Shown one piece after another: positions 10,179 through 18,606 of a DNA stretch of 64,000 bases (positions are counted from its first letter, which is position 1; each line of letters begins with the position of its first letter). The notes under the pieces were generated by a model that was not told where the DNA came from, did no database searches, and saw nothing but the letters and a program-made list of their open reading frames with translations. The position numbers and the translations under genes are program-made. Source of the stretch: Aureimonas pseudogalii (lineage in GTDB: Bacteria; Pseudomonadota; Alphaproteobacteria; Rhizobiales; Rhizobiaceae); contig NZ_JACIEK010000001.1 in assembly GCF_014196835.1 (NCBI RefSeq), forward strand, positions 310,001 through 374,000, read 5' to 3'.

Positions 10179-11854
10179 AGGATCCCGAATTGGTCACGCC
10201 CCTCGCCTCTCCCGCTCCTATGCCGGGCACAACGCCCCTCCTCAGCGTGCGGAACCTGCAAGTCGCCTTCCATCAGAACGGAGAGACGAGCTTGGCGGTG
10301 AAGGGCATCTCCTTCGACATCGCCAAGGGCGAGACGGTGGCTCTGGTCGGCGAGTCCGGCTCCGGCAAGTCCGTCTCGGCGCTCTCGATCCTCAAGCTCC
10401 TGCCCTACCCCGCCGCCAGCCATCCCGGCGGTTCCGTGATGTTCGGCGGTCAGGATCTCATCGCGACCTCGGACGACCGGTTGCGCGGCGTGCGCGGCAA
10501 CCAGATCTCGATGATCTTCCAAGAGCCGATGTCCTCGCTCAACCCGCTGCACACGATCGAGCGGCAGATCGGCGAGGTGATGAAGATCCACCGGGGCCTG
10601 CGCGATCGCGAGGCGCGGGTGCGCACGCTCGAACTCCTGCATCAGGTCGGCATCCGCGATCCCGAGAAGCGGCTGAACGCCTATCCGCACCAGCTCTCGG
10701 GCGGCCAGCGCCAGCGCGTGATGATCGCGATGGCGCTCGCCAACGAGCCCGACCTCCTCATCGCCGACGAGCCCACCACCGCGCTCGACGTGACCGTGCA
10801 GGCGCAGATTCTCGAACTCCTGAAGTCGCTGCAGAGCCAGCGCGACATGGGGCTGCTCTTCATCACCCACGATCTCGGCATCGTCCGGCGCATCGCCGAC
10901 CGGGTCTGCGTGATGTACCGTGGCGAGATCGTCGAGACCGGGCCGACCGCCGAGATCTTCGCCAACCCGCAGCATGCCTATACCAAGCACCTCCTCGCCG
11001 CCGAGCCCAAGGGCCGACCGCCTGCCGCCAACGCCAACGCGCCGGCGGTGATGGAGGGGCGCGACGTGAAGGTCTGGTTCCCCGTTCGCACCGGCTTCAT
11101 GCGGCGCGTCACCGACCACGTGAAGGCGGTGGACGGCATCGACGTCACCGTGCGCGCCGGCCAGACCGTGGGGGTCGTCGGCGAATCGGGTTCGGGCAAG
11201 ACGACGCTCGGCCTCGCCCTCTGCCGCATGATCGCCTCGAAGGGCGAGATCCGCTTCGACGGGACGCGCATCGACGATCGGTCGCTCAGCGCGATGCGCC
11301 CGCTGCGCGACCGCATCCAGATCGTGTTCCAGGATCCGTTCGGCTCGCTCTCGCCGCGCATGCCGATCGGCGAGATCATCTCGGAGGGGCTCCTCGTCCA
11401 CCAGCCGAAACTCGGCGCGGCCGAGCGCGACGCGCGCGTCGTCGCGGCGCTCGAAGAGGTGGGGCTCGATCCCACCACGCGCTTCCGCTACCCGCACGAG
11501 TTCTCCGGCGGCCAGCGCCAGCGCGTCGCCATCGCCCGCGCCATGGTGCTGAACCCGCGCTTCGTGATGCTGGACGAGCCGACCTCGGCGCTCGACATGA
11601 GCGTGCAGGCGCAGGTCGTGGATCTCCTGCGCGATCTCCAGCGCAAGCACGATCTCGCCTATCTCTTCATCAGCCACGATCTGAAGGTCGTGCGCGCGCT
11701 CGCCAACGAGGTGATCGTGATGCGCGGCGGCCAGGTGGTGGAGCGCGGTACGAGCGAGGAGATCTTCGAGCGGCCGAAGACGGACTACACGAAGGCGCTG
11801 ATGGCGGCGGCCTTTCGCATCGAGGCGGCACCCACGGAAGGAATCGCCCCATGA
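10175..11854 (+). CDS. yejF: Microcin C/oligopeptide ABC transporter ATPase YejF (two NBDs)
   Basis: A 559-residue cytoplasmic ATPase with two fused nucleotide-binding domains, the normal YejF form. NBD1 has Walker A GESGSGKS at 59-66, signature LSGGQRQR near 174 and Walker B LLIADEP. NBD2 has GESGSGKT near 336, FSGGQRQR near 443 and VMLDEP. It energises YejBE. The start ATG overlaps the stop of the CDF gene by 4 bases and its stop overlaps the NUDIX gene start, so all three are probably translated as a coupled unit. Confidence 0.95.
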   Translation: MKDPELVTPLASPAPMPGTTPLLSVRNLQVAFHQNGETSLAVKGISFDIAKGETVALVGESGSGKSVSALSILKLLPYPAASHPGGSVMFGGQDLIATSDDRLRGVRGNQISMIFQEPMSSLNPLHTIERQIGEVMKIHRGLRDREARVRTLELLHQVGIRDPEKRLNAYPHQLSGGQRQRVMIAMALANEPDLLIADEPTTALDVTVQAQILELLKSLQSQRDMGLLFITHDLGIVRRIADRVCVMYRGEIVETGPTAEIFANPQHAYTKHLLAAEPKGRPPAANANAPAVMEGRDVKVWFPVRTGFMRRVTDHVKAVDGIDVTVRAGQTVGVVGESGSGKTTLGLALCRMIASKGEIRFDGTRIDDRSLSAMRPLRDRIQIVFQDPFGSLSPRMPIGEIISEGLLVHQPKLGAAERDARVVAALEEVGLDPTTRFRYPHEFSGGQRQRVAIARAMVLNPRFVMLDEPTSALDMSVQAQVVDLLRDLQRKHDLAYLFISHDLKVVRALANEVIVMRGGQVVERGTSEEIFERPKTDYTKALMAAAFRIEAAPTEGIAP

Positions 11855-12510
11855 CGGCAGGCTACCGGCATCGCCTCGAAGACCAGCCGCTCGACTTCAC
11901 GGTTCTCGACGAGCGTCGCGCCTTCGACGGGTTCCGCCCGCTCGACGTTCTCTCGATCGAGCACGCCGCCCTCGGGCGCGACGAGCCATCGAAGGCGCGG
12001 CGCGAGATCGTGCGCGGCGGGCGCTGCGCGGTGGTCATCCCCTACGATCCCGTGCGCGACGAGATCGTGGTGATCCGCCAGTTCCGCATCGGCGCCGCCC
12101 TCGCCACCGCCAACGCCGCGCCGCTGGAACTGCCGGCCGGCGGCATCGACGAGGGCGAGGATCCTGCCACGGGCGCGGCGCGCGAGCTGGAGGAGGAGAC
12201 CGGCCTCGACGTCCTCGCCATCACGCATTGCTACACGATCCTGACGACGCCCGGCCTCACCGACGAGACGGCGCTGGTCTTCCTGGCGCTGGTGGATGCC
12301 GCCGCGCTCGACGGGCGCGGCGGCAAGGCCGATGAGCAGGAGGACATCCTCGCCATCCGCGCGCCGGTGGACGCCCTGATCGCCGCGGTGGACGAGGGTG
12401 CCATCGCCAACGGGTTTCTCGTCGGCGCGACGCATTGGTTCGCCCGCCATGGCCGCACCCGCGCTAGGCTGCTGGCCGATTCGATTCGCCAAGACGAGAC
12501 CACGACGTGA
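11851..12510 (+). CDS. NUDIX hydrolase (ADP-ribose pyrophosphatase-like)
   Basis: A 219-residue protein with a complete NUDIX box GX5EX7REXXEEXGX at about 97-119 (GGIDEGEDPATGAARELEEETGL), which binds the metal ions that cleave nucleoside-diphosphate-linked substrates. The preceding VIRQFRIGAAL and PLELPAG segments resemble the ADP-ribose/NDP-sugar pyrophosphatase branch (NudF-like). It overlaps both neighbours by 4 bases (ATGA with yejF, GTGA with the reductase). The exact substrate is not evident, and its link to peptide uptake is by operon position only. Confidence 0.88.
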   Translation: MTAGYRHRLEDQPLDFTVLDERRAFDGFRPLDVLSIEHAALGRDEPSKARREIVRGGRCAVVIPYDPVRDEIVVIRQFRIGAALATANAAPLELPAGGIDEGEDPATGAARELEEETGLDVLAITHCYTILTTPGLTDETALVFLALVDAAALDGRGGKADEQEDILAIRAPVDALIAAVDEGAIANGFLVGATHWFARHGRTRARLLADSIRQDETTT

Positions 12511-13448
12511 CCCTTCTTCTTTCCGTGACGGGCTTCGACCCCACCCGCTGGCGCGAGGCGCTGCTGCGCGAGGCGCCGAACGAGACCATCGTGCTGCGGC
12601 CCGCCAGCGCCGCCGACGAGAGCATCCGCTACGCCGTGGTCTGGAAGCAGCCGCCGGGCGTCCTCGCCAACCTGCCGAACCTCGAGGCGATCTTCTCGCT
12701 CGGCGCCGGCGTCGATCACATCCTCGCCGACCGCACCCTGCCCGACGTGCCGGTGGTGCGGATCGTCGCCGAGGACCTGACGCGGCGCATGAGCGAATAC
12801 GTCGTCTGGCGCGTGCTCGACCACCAGCGTCGCGGCATGACCTATCGCGCCCAGCAGGCGGCCCGTATCTGGAACGAGCGGGTGCAGCCCGCCGCGAGCG
12901 ACATCCGCGTCGGTATTCTCGGCCTCGGCGAGCTCGGGCGCGACGCGGCCGAGAAGCTGCGGCTCCTGGGCTTCCAGGTCTCGGGCTGGAGCCGTACGCC
13001 GCGCGAGATCGAGGGCGTCGCCTGCCGCCACGGCGACGCCGGACTCGGCGAGATCCTCGCCGAGAGCGACATTCTCGTGGTGCTGCTGCCGCTGACGCCG
13101 CAGACGCACGGCCTCATCGACGACGGGTTTCTCATGCGTCTGAAGCGCGAGACGCCGCTCGGCACGCCGGTGCTGATTCAGGCGGGGCGCGGCGGGTTGC
13201 AGAAGGACTCGGCGATCCTGCGCGCGCTGAACGACGGCCGGCTGATGGAGGCCTCGCTCGACGTGTTCGAGCGCGAGCCGCTGGCGGCCGACAGCCCGCT
13301 CTGGCGTCACCCCCGCGTCTTCGTCACGCCGCATGCCGCCGCCTCGTCCGATCCCGCCGCGCTCGCGCCGTTGATCATTCGGCAGATCGCCGCCCATCGT
13401 CGCGGCGAGCGGCTCGCGAACGTGGTGGATCGAACCGCCGGTTACTAG
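12507..13448 (+). CDS. ghrA: Glyoxylate/hydroxypyruvate reductase A-type D-2-hydroxyacid dehydrogenase
   Basis: A 313-residue NAD(P)H-dependent reductase that would convert glyoxylate to glycolate and hydroxypyruvate to D-glycerate. The N-terminal substrate domain contains the SLGAGVDHIL motif near 70-80. The nucleotide-binding fold carries GILGLGELG at about 136-144, and the C-terminal catalytic region has QAGRGG (Arg) and the histidine in VTPHAAA near 274. Length and motifs fit the GhrA subfamily. It starts at GTG overlapping the NUDIX stop and is the last gene of the compact yej run. Confidence 0.87.
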   Translation: MTLLLSVTGFDPTRWREALLREAPNETIVLRPASAADESIRYAVVWKQPPGVLANLPNLEAIFSLGAGVDHILADRTLPDVPVVRIVAEDLTRRMSEYVVWRVLDHQRRGMTYRAQQAARIWNERVQPAASDIRVGILGLGELGRDAAEKLRLLGFQVSGWSRTPREIEGVACRHGDAGLGEILAESDILVVLLPLTPQTHGLIDDGFLMRLKRETPLGTPVLIQAGRGGLQKDSAILRALNDGRLMEASLDVFEREPLAADSPLWRHPRVFVTPHAAASSDPAALAPLIIRQIAAHRRGERLANVVDRTAGY

Positions 13449-13494
13449 GGCGGACCCCGTATAGCGGCTTGCCGGGCCGCTTCGGCTTGCGATA

Positions 13495-13525
13495 GAGAAA
13501 TCTGACGAACGAAGTCAGGTTTCTC
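13495..13525 (+). promoter_or_regulatory. Imperfect palindrome containing an iron-responsive-operator-like TGA-N9-TCA
   Basis: GAGAAATCTGAC and GTCAGGTTTCTC form a 12-base inverted repeat with one mismatch around a 7-base centre. Inside it, TGA (13503-13505) and TCA (13515-13517) are exactly 9 bases apart, the core of the IRO/RirA box known from iron genes of Rhizobiales. The element ends just before the GTG at 13528 of a siderophore-uptake operon and covers where its ribosome site would lie. It could instead be a terminator hairpin for the preceding operon; a small AGCGGC/GCCGCT hairpin lies just upstream (13463-13481). Confidence 0.5.
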
Positions 13526-13527
13526 GC

Positions 13528-14433
13528 GTGCCCCATTCTCTCTCCCTCCCGATGCCGCGCCGACGCTTTCTGGCGCTGACGGGCGGCTTGGGGTTCGCGG
13601 CGTGGTCGCCGCCCTCGCGCGCCGATGCGCCGTCCTTCCCCGCCCGTGTCGCGACGCTCGACTACGGGCTGGCCGAAACGATGCTGGCGATCGGGGTCGA
13701 GCCGGTGGCGATCGCCTCGGCGGCCGACTGGACCACCTGGGTGGTGGAGCCGCCGCTGCCATCCGCCGTTGCCGATCTCGGCGCGGCGCAAGATCCCAAT
13801 CTGGAGCGCCTCGCGGCGCTACGCCCCGACCTCGTCCTTTCCACCGACTTCACGGCGATGGCGGAGCCCGCGCTGGCGCGCATCGCCCGTGTCGAGCGCG
13901 TGACGCTCTACGGCACCGGCGTCGATCCGCTGCCGCGCGCCCGCACCGTGACGACGCTTCTCGGCGACATGCTGGGACGGGCGGCGGAAGCCCGGTCCGC
14001 GATCGAAGCCTACGATGCCGAGATTGCCGGGCTGGCTGGGCGGCTGGCCGGACGGAGCACCGAGCCGCTTCTTCTCGTCAGCTTCCTCGATCCGCGCCAT
14101 GTGCGGGTCTACGGCCGCAGCGGCCTCTACGGCAACGTGCTCGACGGGCTCGGCCTTCGCAACGCCTGGGACGCGCCGGTGAACTACTGGGGCTTTTCCA
14201 CCGTCGGCATCGAGGATCTCGCCGCCGCGCCCCATGCCCGCCTCGTGGCCGTGGACCCGGTGGCGCCGGACGTCTGGCCGACGCTCGCTCGCAGCCCGCT
14301 CTGGACGGGGCTGCCCTTCGTCGCGGCGAGCCGGGTGTCCACGGTCGCGCCGGCCCTGATGTTCGGCGCGCTCCCGTCCGCCGGGCGCTTCGCGCGCCTC
14401 CTCTGCGAGAACCTTCTGGGAGAGAGAGCGTGA
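13528..14433 (+). CDS. Periplasmic ferric-siderophore-binding protein (FhuD-like)
   Basis: A 301-residue binding protein of the peripla_BP_2 (FhuD/BtuF) family. The leader PRRRFLALTGGLGFAAW near 10-26 resembles a Tat signal, as in E. coli FhuD. The mature part shows the usual class III pattern: an initial ATLDYGLAETMLAIGVEPV segment, LRPDLVLST in the first lobe, a long backbone helix and a second lobe. It delivers an iron-hydroxamate or related siderophore to the permease encoded next. Start is GTG 13528 or ATG 13552; neither has a strong ribosome site because the palindrome lies there. The stop overlaps the permease start. Confidence 0.85.
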   Translation: MPHSLSLPMPRRRFLALTGGLGFAAWSPPSRADAPSFPARVATLDYGLAETMLAIGVEPVAIASAADWTTWVVEPPLPSAVADLGAAQDPNLERLAALRPDLVLSTDFTAMAEPALARIARVERVTLYGTGVDPLPRARTVTTLLGDMLGRAAEARSAIEAYDAEIAGLAGRLAGRSTEPLLLVSFLDPRHVRVYGRSGLYGNVLDGLGLRNAWDAPVNYWGFSTVGIEDLAAAPHARLVAVDPVAPDVWPTLARSPLWTGLPFVAASRVSTVAPALMFGALPSAGRFARLLCENLLGERA

Positions 14434-16439
14434 CGGCGATCCGCCGTGCCGGGCTGCCGGCGGCGATGCTCGCGCTCCTCGCGGCACTGGCGCTGGCGCT
14501 CTGCCTGCCGCTGCTGGCGGGGCCGCTCGCCGCGCTCTGGCGGGCCGCGCCGACGGCGGCGGGCGCCTACGATCCCGACCGCATGCGCCTCCTCTATTCG
14601 ACGCTGCCGCGCTTCGCGATGGCGCTCTTGTGCGGCGGGGCTCTGGCGGCCTCCGGCGCGCTGCTGCAGCAGGCGCTGCGAAACCCGCTGGCCTCGCCGA
14701 CGACGCTCGGCGTCGATGCCGGCGGCCGGCTGGCGCTCGCCGTGACGCTTCTCTTCGCACCCGCCCTCTTCGGCTGGGGCCGCGATCTCGTGACGCTCGC
14801 GGGAAGCGGCCTCTCGACGCTCCTTGTCTTCGCGCTCGTGCGCCGGCGCCATTTCGCCGCGGTGTCGCTGATCCTCGCGGGTCTCGTGGTCGGGCTCTAT
14901 GCCGGCGCCCTCTCGGCGATGCTGACGCTTCTGAACGAGCGCTATCTGGTGTCGCTCTTCATCTGGGGCAGCGGCTCGCTCAGCCAGCAGGGCTGGGATC
15001 CCGCCCTTCAGCTCGGCCTGCGGCTCGCCGTGCTCGCGGTGCCGGTGGCGGTCATCGTGCGCCCGCTGGCGCTGCTCGAACTCGACGACGCCAACGCCCG
15101 GGCGCGGGGCGCCGATCCCGGCCGACTGCGCTTCCTCGCCGTCGCGCTTGCCGTGCTCCTCTCGGCCTTCGTGGTGAGCTCGGTCGGCGTCATCGGCTTC
15201 GTCGGGCTCGTCGCGCCGGTGCTGGCGCGTGTTTCGGGCGTGCGGGGCTTCGGCGCCCGGCTGGCGCTCGCAACCGGGCTCGGCGCGCTCCTGCTTCTCG
15301 TCACCGACGCCGCGGTGCAGGCGGCTTCGGGCGCCAGCGGCGATTTCCTGCCGACCGGGGCCGTCACCGCGCTGCTGGGCTCGCCGCTTCTCCTCGTCCT
15401 GCTGCCGCGGCTGCGGCTGGCCGATCGCCCGCCCGCCGCCGCCGAACCGGCGCGAAGGAACGCGCGCCGGTGCAATCCGAAACTTCTGGCGACGGCTCTC
15501 GTCCTCGGCGCCATCCTGCTCGCGGCGTTCGTGCTTCTCGTCGGGCGCGATCCCGTCGACGGCCGCTGGACCCTCCTCCTCGATCTCGCGCATGCCGAGG
15601 CGGTGCTGCCGTGGCGCTGGCCGCGTGTCGTCGCCTCGTTCGGGGCCGGCGCGATGCTCGGCGTCGCGGGGTTCCTGCTCCAGCGCCTCACCGGCAACGA
15701 GATGGCGAGCCCGGAAGTGCTCGGCGTCAGCGCCGGCGCCGCCTTCGCCGCAACGCTGACGCTCTTCCTGGTCGTGACGCCGCAGGCCGCCACCACGAGC
15801 CTCGCCGCCACGCTCGGCAGCCTCGCGGTGATCGCGGCGGTCTTCGCGCTCGGCCGGCGATCGGGCTTCCAGCCCGAGCGGGTCATCCTCACCGGCATCG
15901 CGCTGAACGCGCTGCTCGATGCCGTGGTCGGCGTCGTCGCCTCGACCGGCGATCCGCGTGCGCTCATGCTCTTCGCCTGGATGGCGGGCTCGACGAGCGG
16001 CGCGACGCCGCCGGCGGCTCTGGCGATGGCGGCGTCGGCCGCCGTGCTCGTGGCGCTGGCACTGCTCGCGGCCCGGCCGATCGCCATCCTGCCGCTCGGG
16101 CCCGCCGCGACGCGCGCGCTCGGCGTGCCGCTGGAGCGCACGCGGCTGCTGCTGTTTCTCCTCGCCGCCGCCCTCACCGCCGCCGCCACGCCGGTGGCGG
16201 GAACGATGACCTTCGTCGGGCTGATGGCGCCGCACGCCTTGCGGCTCGTCGGGTTGCACCGGCCGATCCCCGCGCTCGTCGGATCGGCGCTCGCCGGTGG
16301 CGCCCTGCTGATGACCGCAGACTGGGTGGCGCGCGTCGCCGCCTATCCCTGGCAGCTTCCGACGGGGCTCGTCGCCGCTCTCATCGGCGCGCCCTTCCTC
16401 ATGCTGCTGCTGGCCGGCGGCCGGCGGCCGGCCTCCTAG
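14430..16439 (+). CDS. fhuB: Ferric-siderophore ABC permease, duplicated FhuB type
   Basis: A 669-residue integral membrane protein composed of two homologous FecCD-type permease halves (about 1-325 and 345-669), joined head to tail as in E. coli FhuB. Each half repeats the family signatures: LPRFAMALLCGGALAASGALLQ and WRWPRVVASFGAGAMLGVAGFLLQ, then NPLASPTTLGV and NEMASPEVLGV, and in the final third VGLVAP and VGLMAPHALR. Because the channel is made from one chain, no second permease gene is needed. GTG start at 14430 overlaps the binding-protein stop by 4 bases. Confidence 0.93.
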   Translation: MTAIRRAGLPAAMLALLAALALALCLPLLAGPLAALWRAAPTAAGAYDPDRMRLLYSTLPRFAMALLCGGALAASGALLQQALRNPLASPTTLGVDAGGRLALAVTLLFAPALFGWGRDLVTLAGSGLSTLLVFALVRRRHFAAVSLILAGLVVGLYAGALSAMLTLLNERYLVSLFIWGSGSLSQQGWDPALQLGLRLAVLAVPVAVIVRPLALLELDDANARARGADPGRLRFLAVALAVLLSAFVVSSVGVIGFVGLVAPVLARVSGVRGFGARLALATGLGALLLLVTDAAVQAASGASGDFLPTGAVTALLGSPLLLVLLPRLRLADRPPAAAEPARRNARRCNPKLLATALVLGAILLAAFVLLVGRDPVDGRWTLLLDLAHAEAVLPWRWPRVVASFGAGAMLGVAGFLLQRLTGNEMASPEVLGVSAGAAFAATLTLFLVVTPQAATTSLAATLGSLAVIAAVFALGRRSGFQPERVILTGIALNALLDAVVGVVASTGDPRALMLFAWMAGSTSGATPPAALAMAASAAVLVALALLAARPIAILPLGPAATRALGVPLERTRLLLFLLAAALTAAATPVAGTMTFVGLMAPHALRLVGLHRPIPALVGSALAGGALLMTADWVARVAAYPWQLPTGLVAALIGAPFLMLLLAGGRRPAS

Positions 16440-16490
16440 AACCGCACCGACGTCGAACGCCGTCCCGACACCCGTGAAAGCCGCTTCCCG

Positions 16491-17327
16491 ATGACCCTGC
16501 CCACCGCTTCGGCTCGAACGACCCCGGCTCCGGGCCCGAGGCCCTCGGGCGCGCCCATGGCCTACGAGCTGGAAGACGTGCATCTGCGGATCGGCGACCG
16601 CACGCCGCTGCATCCGCTCACGGCGGCGTTTCCCGCCGGGCGCTTCATCGGTCTCGTCGGCCACAACGGATCGGGCAAGTCGACGCTCCTGAAGGTCCTC
16701 GCCCGGCAGCAGGAGCCGAGCGGCGGCCATGTGCGCTTCGGCCCACGGGCGCTGCGCGACTGGAGCGACCGCGCCTTCGCGCGCCACGTCGCCTATCTGC
16801 CGCAGACTCTGCCGCCGGCGCCGGGCATGCGGGTGCGCGATCTCGTGCGGCTCGGCCGCTACCCGTGGCACGGTCCGTTCGGGCGCTTCACGGCGGAAGA
16901 TGGCCGGCGCGTCGACGACGCGCTCGATCTGACGAAGCTCGACGACTTCGCCGATCGCCTCGTCGAGGAGCTCTCGGGCGGCGAGCGGCAGCGGGCCTGG
17001 ATCGCGATGCTGGTGGCGCAGGACGCCGGCTGCCTGCTGCTGGACGAGCCGACGTCGGCCCTCGACATCGCGCACCAGGTCGAGATCCTGCAGCTCGTTC
17101 GCGACCTCTCGCACGAGCGCGGCATCGGCGTCGTCGCCGTGCTGCACGACATCAACATGGCCGCGCGCTACTGCGACGAGATCATGGCGCTGAAGGCCGG
17201 CCGCCTGATCGCGCGCGGCACGCCGGCCGAGATCATGACGCCACCCGTGCTGGCCGAGGTCTTCGGGATCGGCATGGCGACGCTCGCCCACCCGACGACG
17301 GGCGCACCACTCGCCTTCGCCTCCTGA
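16491..17327 (+). CDS. fhuC: Ferric-siderophore ABC transporter ATPase (FhuC-like)
   Basis: A 278-residue ATPase completing the siderophore importer. Walker A GHNGSGKST is near 57-65, the signature LSGGERQR near 161 and Walker B CLLLDEP near 181, followed by the switch histidine in AVLHDINMA. ARYCDEIMALKAGRLIARG is typical of the FhuC/FepC branch. ATG 16491 begins a Pro/Thr-rich extension of 22 residues; the ATG at 16557 (MAYELEDVHL) is an alternative that gives a normal-length N-terminus. It lies 51 bases after fhuB. Confidence 0.92.
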   Translation: MTLPTASARTTPAPGPRPSGAPMAYELEDVHLRIGDRTPLHPLTAAFPAGRFIGLVGHNGSGKSTLLKVLARQQEPSGGHVRFGPRALRDWSDRAFARHVAYLPQTLPPAPGMRVRDLVRLGRYPWHGPFGRFTAEDGRRVDDALDLTKLDDFADRLVEELSGGERQRAWIAMLVAQDAGCLLLDEPTSALDIAHQVEILQLVRDLSHERGIGVVAVLHDINMAARYCDEIMALKAGRLIARGTPAEIMTPPVLAEVFGIGMATLAHPTTGAPLAFAS

Positions 17328-17508
17328 TCGGATGGCTCGTCACGGATAGTCACAAGCCGCGATATGTCTTGAAACCTGCCGTTGCAAAAGCGGTCGCACT
17401 CGCCCTGGAATCGTTCTATGAGTTAACTCAGACAAAAAATGCGTGACACGCGGCTCCGGGGCGAGAGCTGCCGACGCGTCAGACGCATGAGGTTTAAGGC
17501 GACCACCG

Positions 17509-18510
17509 GTGCAAACGATTCCACAATCGGTCTCTCGCTTCGATCCGAGCTGGAAGGCTCTGTCGGCCGCCGGCGGCTCGCTTCGTCACCTGACGGTGCG
17601 CGACGCGTTCGACCTCGAACGGCTGAACGCAGCCGGATATCCCATCCATCTCTCGCCGCCCGACCGCGGTGGTATCACCTTCGAGAGCCTCGCCGTTCGA
17701 AGGGGACCGCTCTCGGTCTTCGACATGCGCAGCGGCAGCGGATTTCGCGCGGCGGGCGGTTGCGAAGGCGACGCCTACTCCTTCTCGCTGACGCGATCGG
17801 GAACCTCGGTCCGCAGCTTCGACAAGCGGGACGTCCGAAGCCGCATCGGCACGATCTCGATCAGCCGATGCTCCGAACTGACGCGGCTCGACACCTCGCC
17901 GCAGTTCCGCACCACCGGAATCCTGATCGAGGGCGACTTTCTGGCCCGTCAGGCGCGGCTTCTCGGCTCCGGTGAAAATTTCGGAACGCCTGCCTTCGAA
18001 CCGGTGGTCGATCGGTCCGATCGCGCCGCCGCGACGCTGGCTCGCAGCCTAGAATGCCTGCACGAGCGCATGATGACCGGTGCGGGCCTCGCGATGCTGG
18101 ACGACCCCCTGATGCAGGAACTGCTCTGCCAGCAGATCCTGCATCTCTGGCCGCGGACACCGCTCTGCGGGCCCGCCCTGCCGGCGAGCGCCCCGATGGT
18201 CCGCCGGGCTCGCGACTATGTCGAGGCACATCTGGCCGAGCCCTTCACCGTGTCCGACGTCGCGATCGCGGCGGGCACGAGCGTGCGCGCACTTCAGTCG
18301 GCGTTCCGCCGGAACGTCGGCCTTTCTCCCGTCGCCTACATCCTGAACCAGCGCCTCGAGCGCGCGCATGCGCAGCTGAAGCAGCAGGCGGACGTGCGAC
18401 CCGTCTCGCAGATCGCCTACCAGTGCGGTTTCCTGCACATGAGCGACTTCGCGCGGCGCTATCGCGAACGCTTCGGCTGCACCCCGTCGCAGACCCGCCA
18501 GCAGCGGTAG
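17509..18510 (+). CDS. AraC-family transcriptional regulator
   Basis: A 333-residue regulator with an AraC_binding_2-like N-terminal sensing domain (about 30-200) and a C-terminal double helix-turn-helix (about 230-330). The second HTH carries the hallmark ISQIAYQCGF-like QIAYQCGFLHMSDFARRYRERFG, ending with TPSQTR. It follows the siderophore importer on the same strand after a 181-base gap, so it may regulate that operon in response to siderophore or act independently; the sequence does not decide. The start is GTG 17509, with a weak aggcg upstream. Confidence 0.85.
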   Translation: MQTIPQSVSRFDPSWKALSAAGGSLRHLTVRDAFDLERLNAAGYPIHLSPPDRGGITFESLAVRRGPLSVFDMRSGSGFRAAGGCEGDAYSFSLTRSGTSVRSFDKRDVRSRIGTISISRCSELTRLDTSPQFRTTGILIEGDFLARQARLLGSGENFGTPAFEPVVDRSDRAAATLARSLECLHERMMTGAGLAMLDDPLMQELLCQQILHLWPRTPLCGPALPASAPMVRRARDYVEAHLAEPFTVSDVAIAAGTSVRALQSAFRRNVGLSPVAYILNQRLERAHAQLKQQADVRPVSQIAYQCGFLHMSDFARRYRERFGCTPSQTRQQR

Positions 18511-18553
18511 CCCGGCCTTCGCGAGACCGGGCGGGAGCTCTGTTTCGGCGCAT

Positions 18554-18588
18554 TGTCCCGTGAACGCCGGCTTGGCCTTCACGGGACA
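18554..18588. terminator. Inverted repeat between convergent genes (probable bidirectional terminator)
   Basis: TGTCCCGTGAA and TTCACGGGACA form a perfect 11-base stem with a 13-base loop between the AraC-type regulator and the convergent sugar dehydrogenase. No T-tract follows on either side, so termination is inferred from stem strength and location. Confidence 0.6.
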
Positions 18589-18606
18589 GGTTCGAACACG
18601 CGGCGA

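Noticed and set aside
14184-17291. Minus-strand open frame of more than 1000 codons opposite fhuB and fhuC
   Set aside because: Almost only Arg, Gly, Ala, Glu, Gln and His in random-looking order; it spans two real genes and their intergenic gap. It is an antisense artefact of GC-rich codons.
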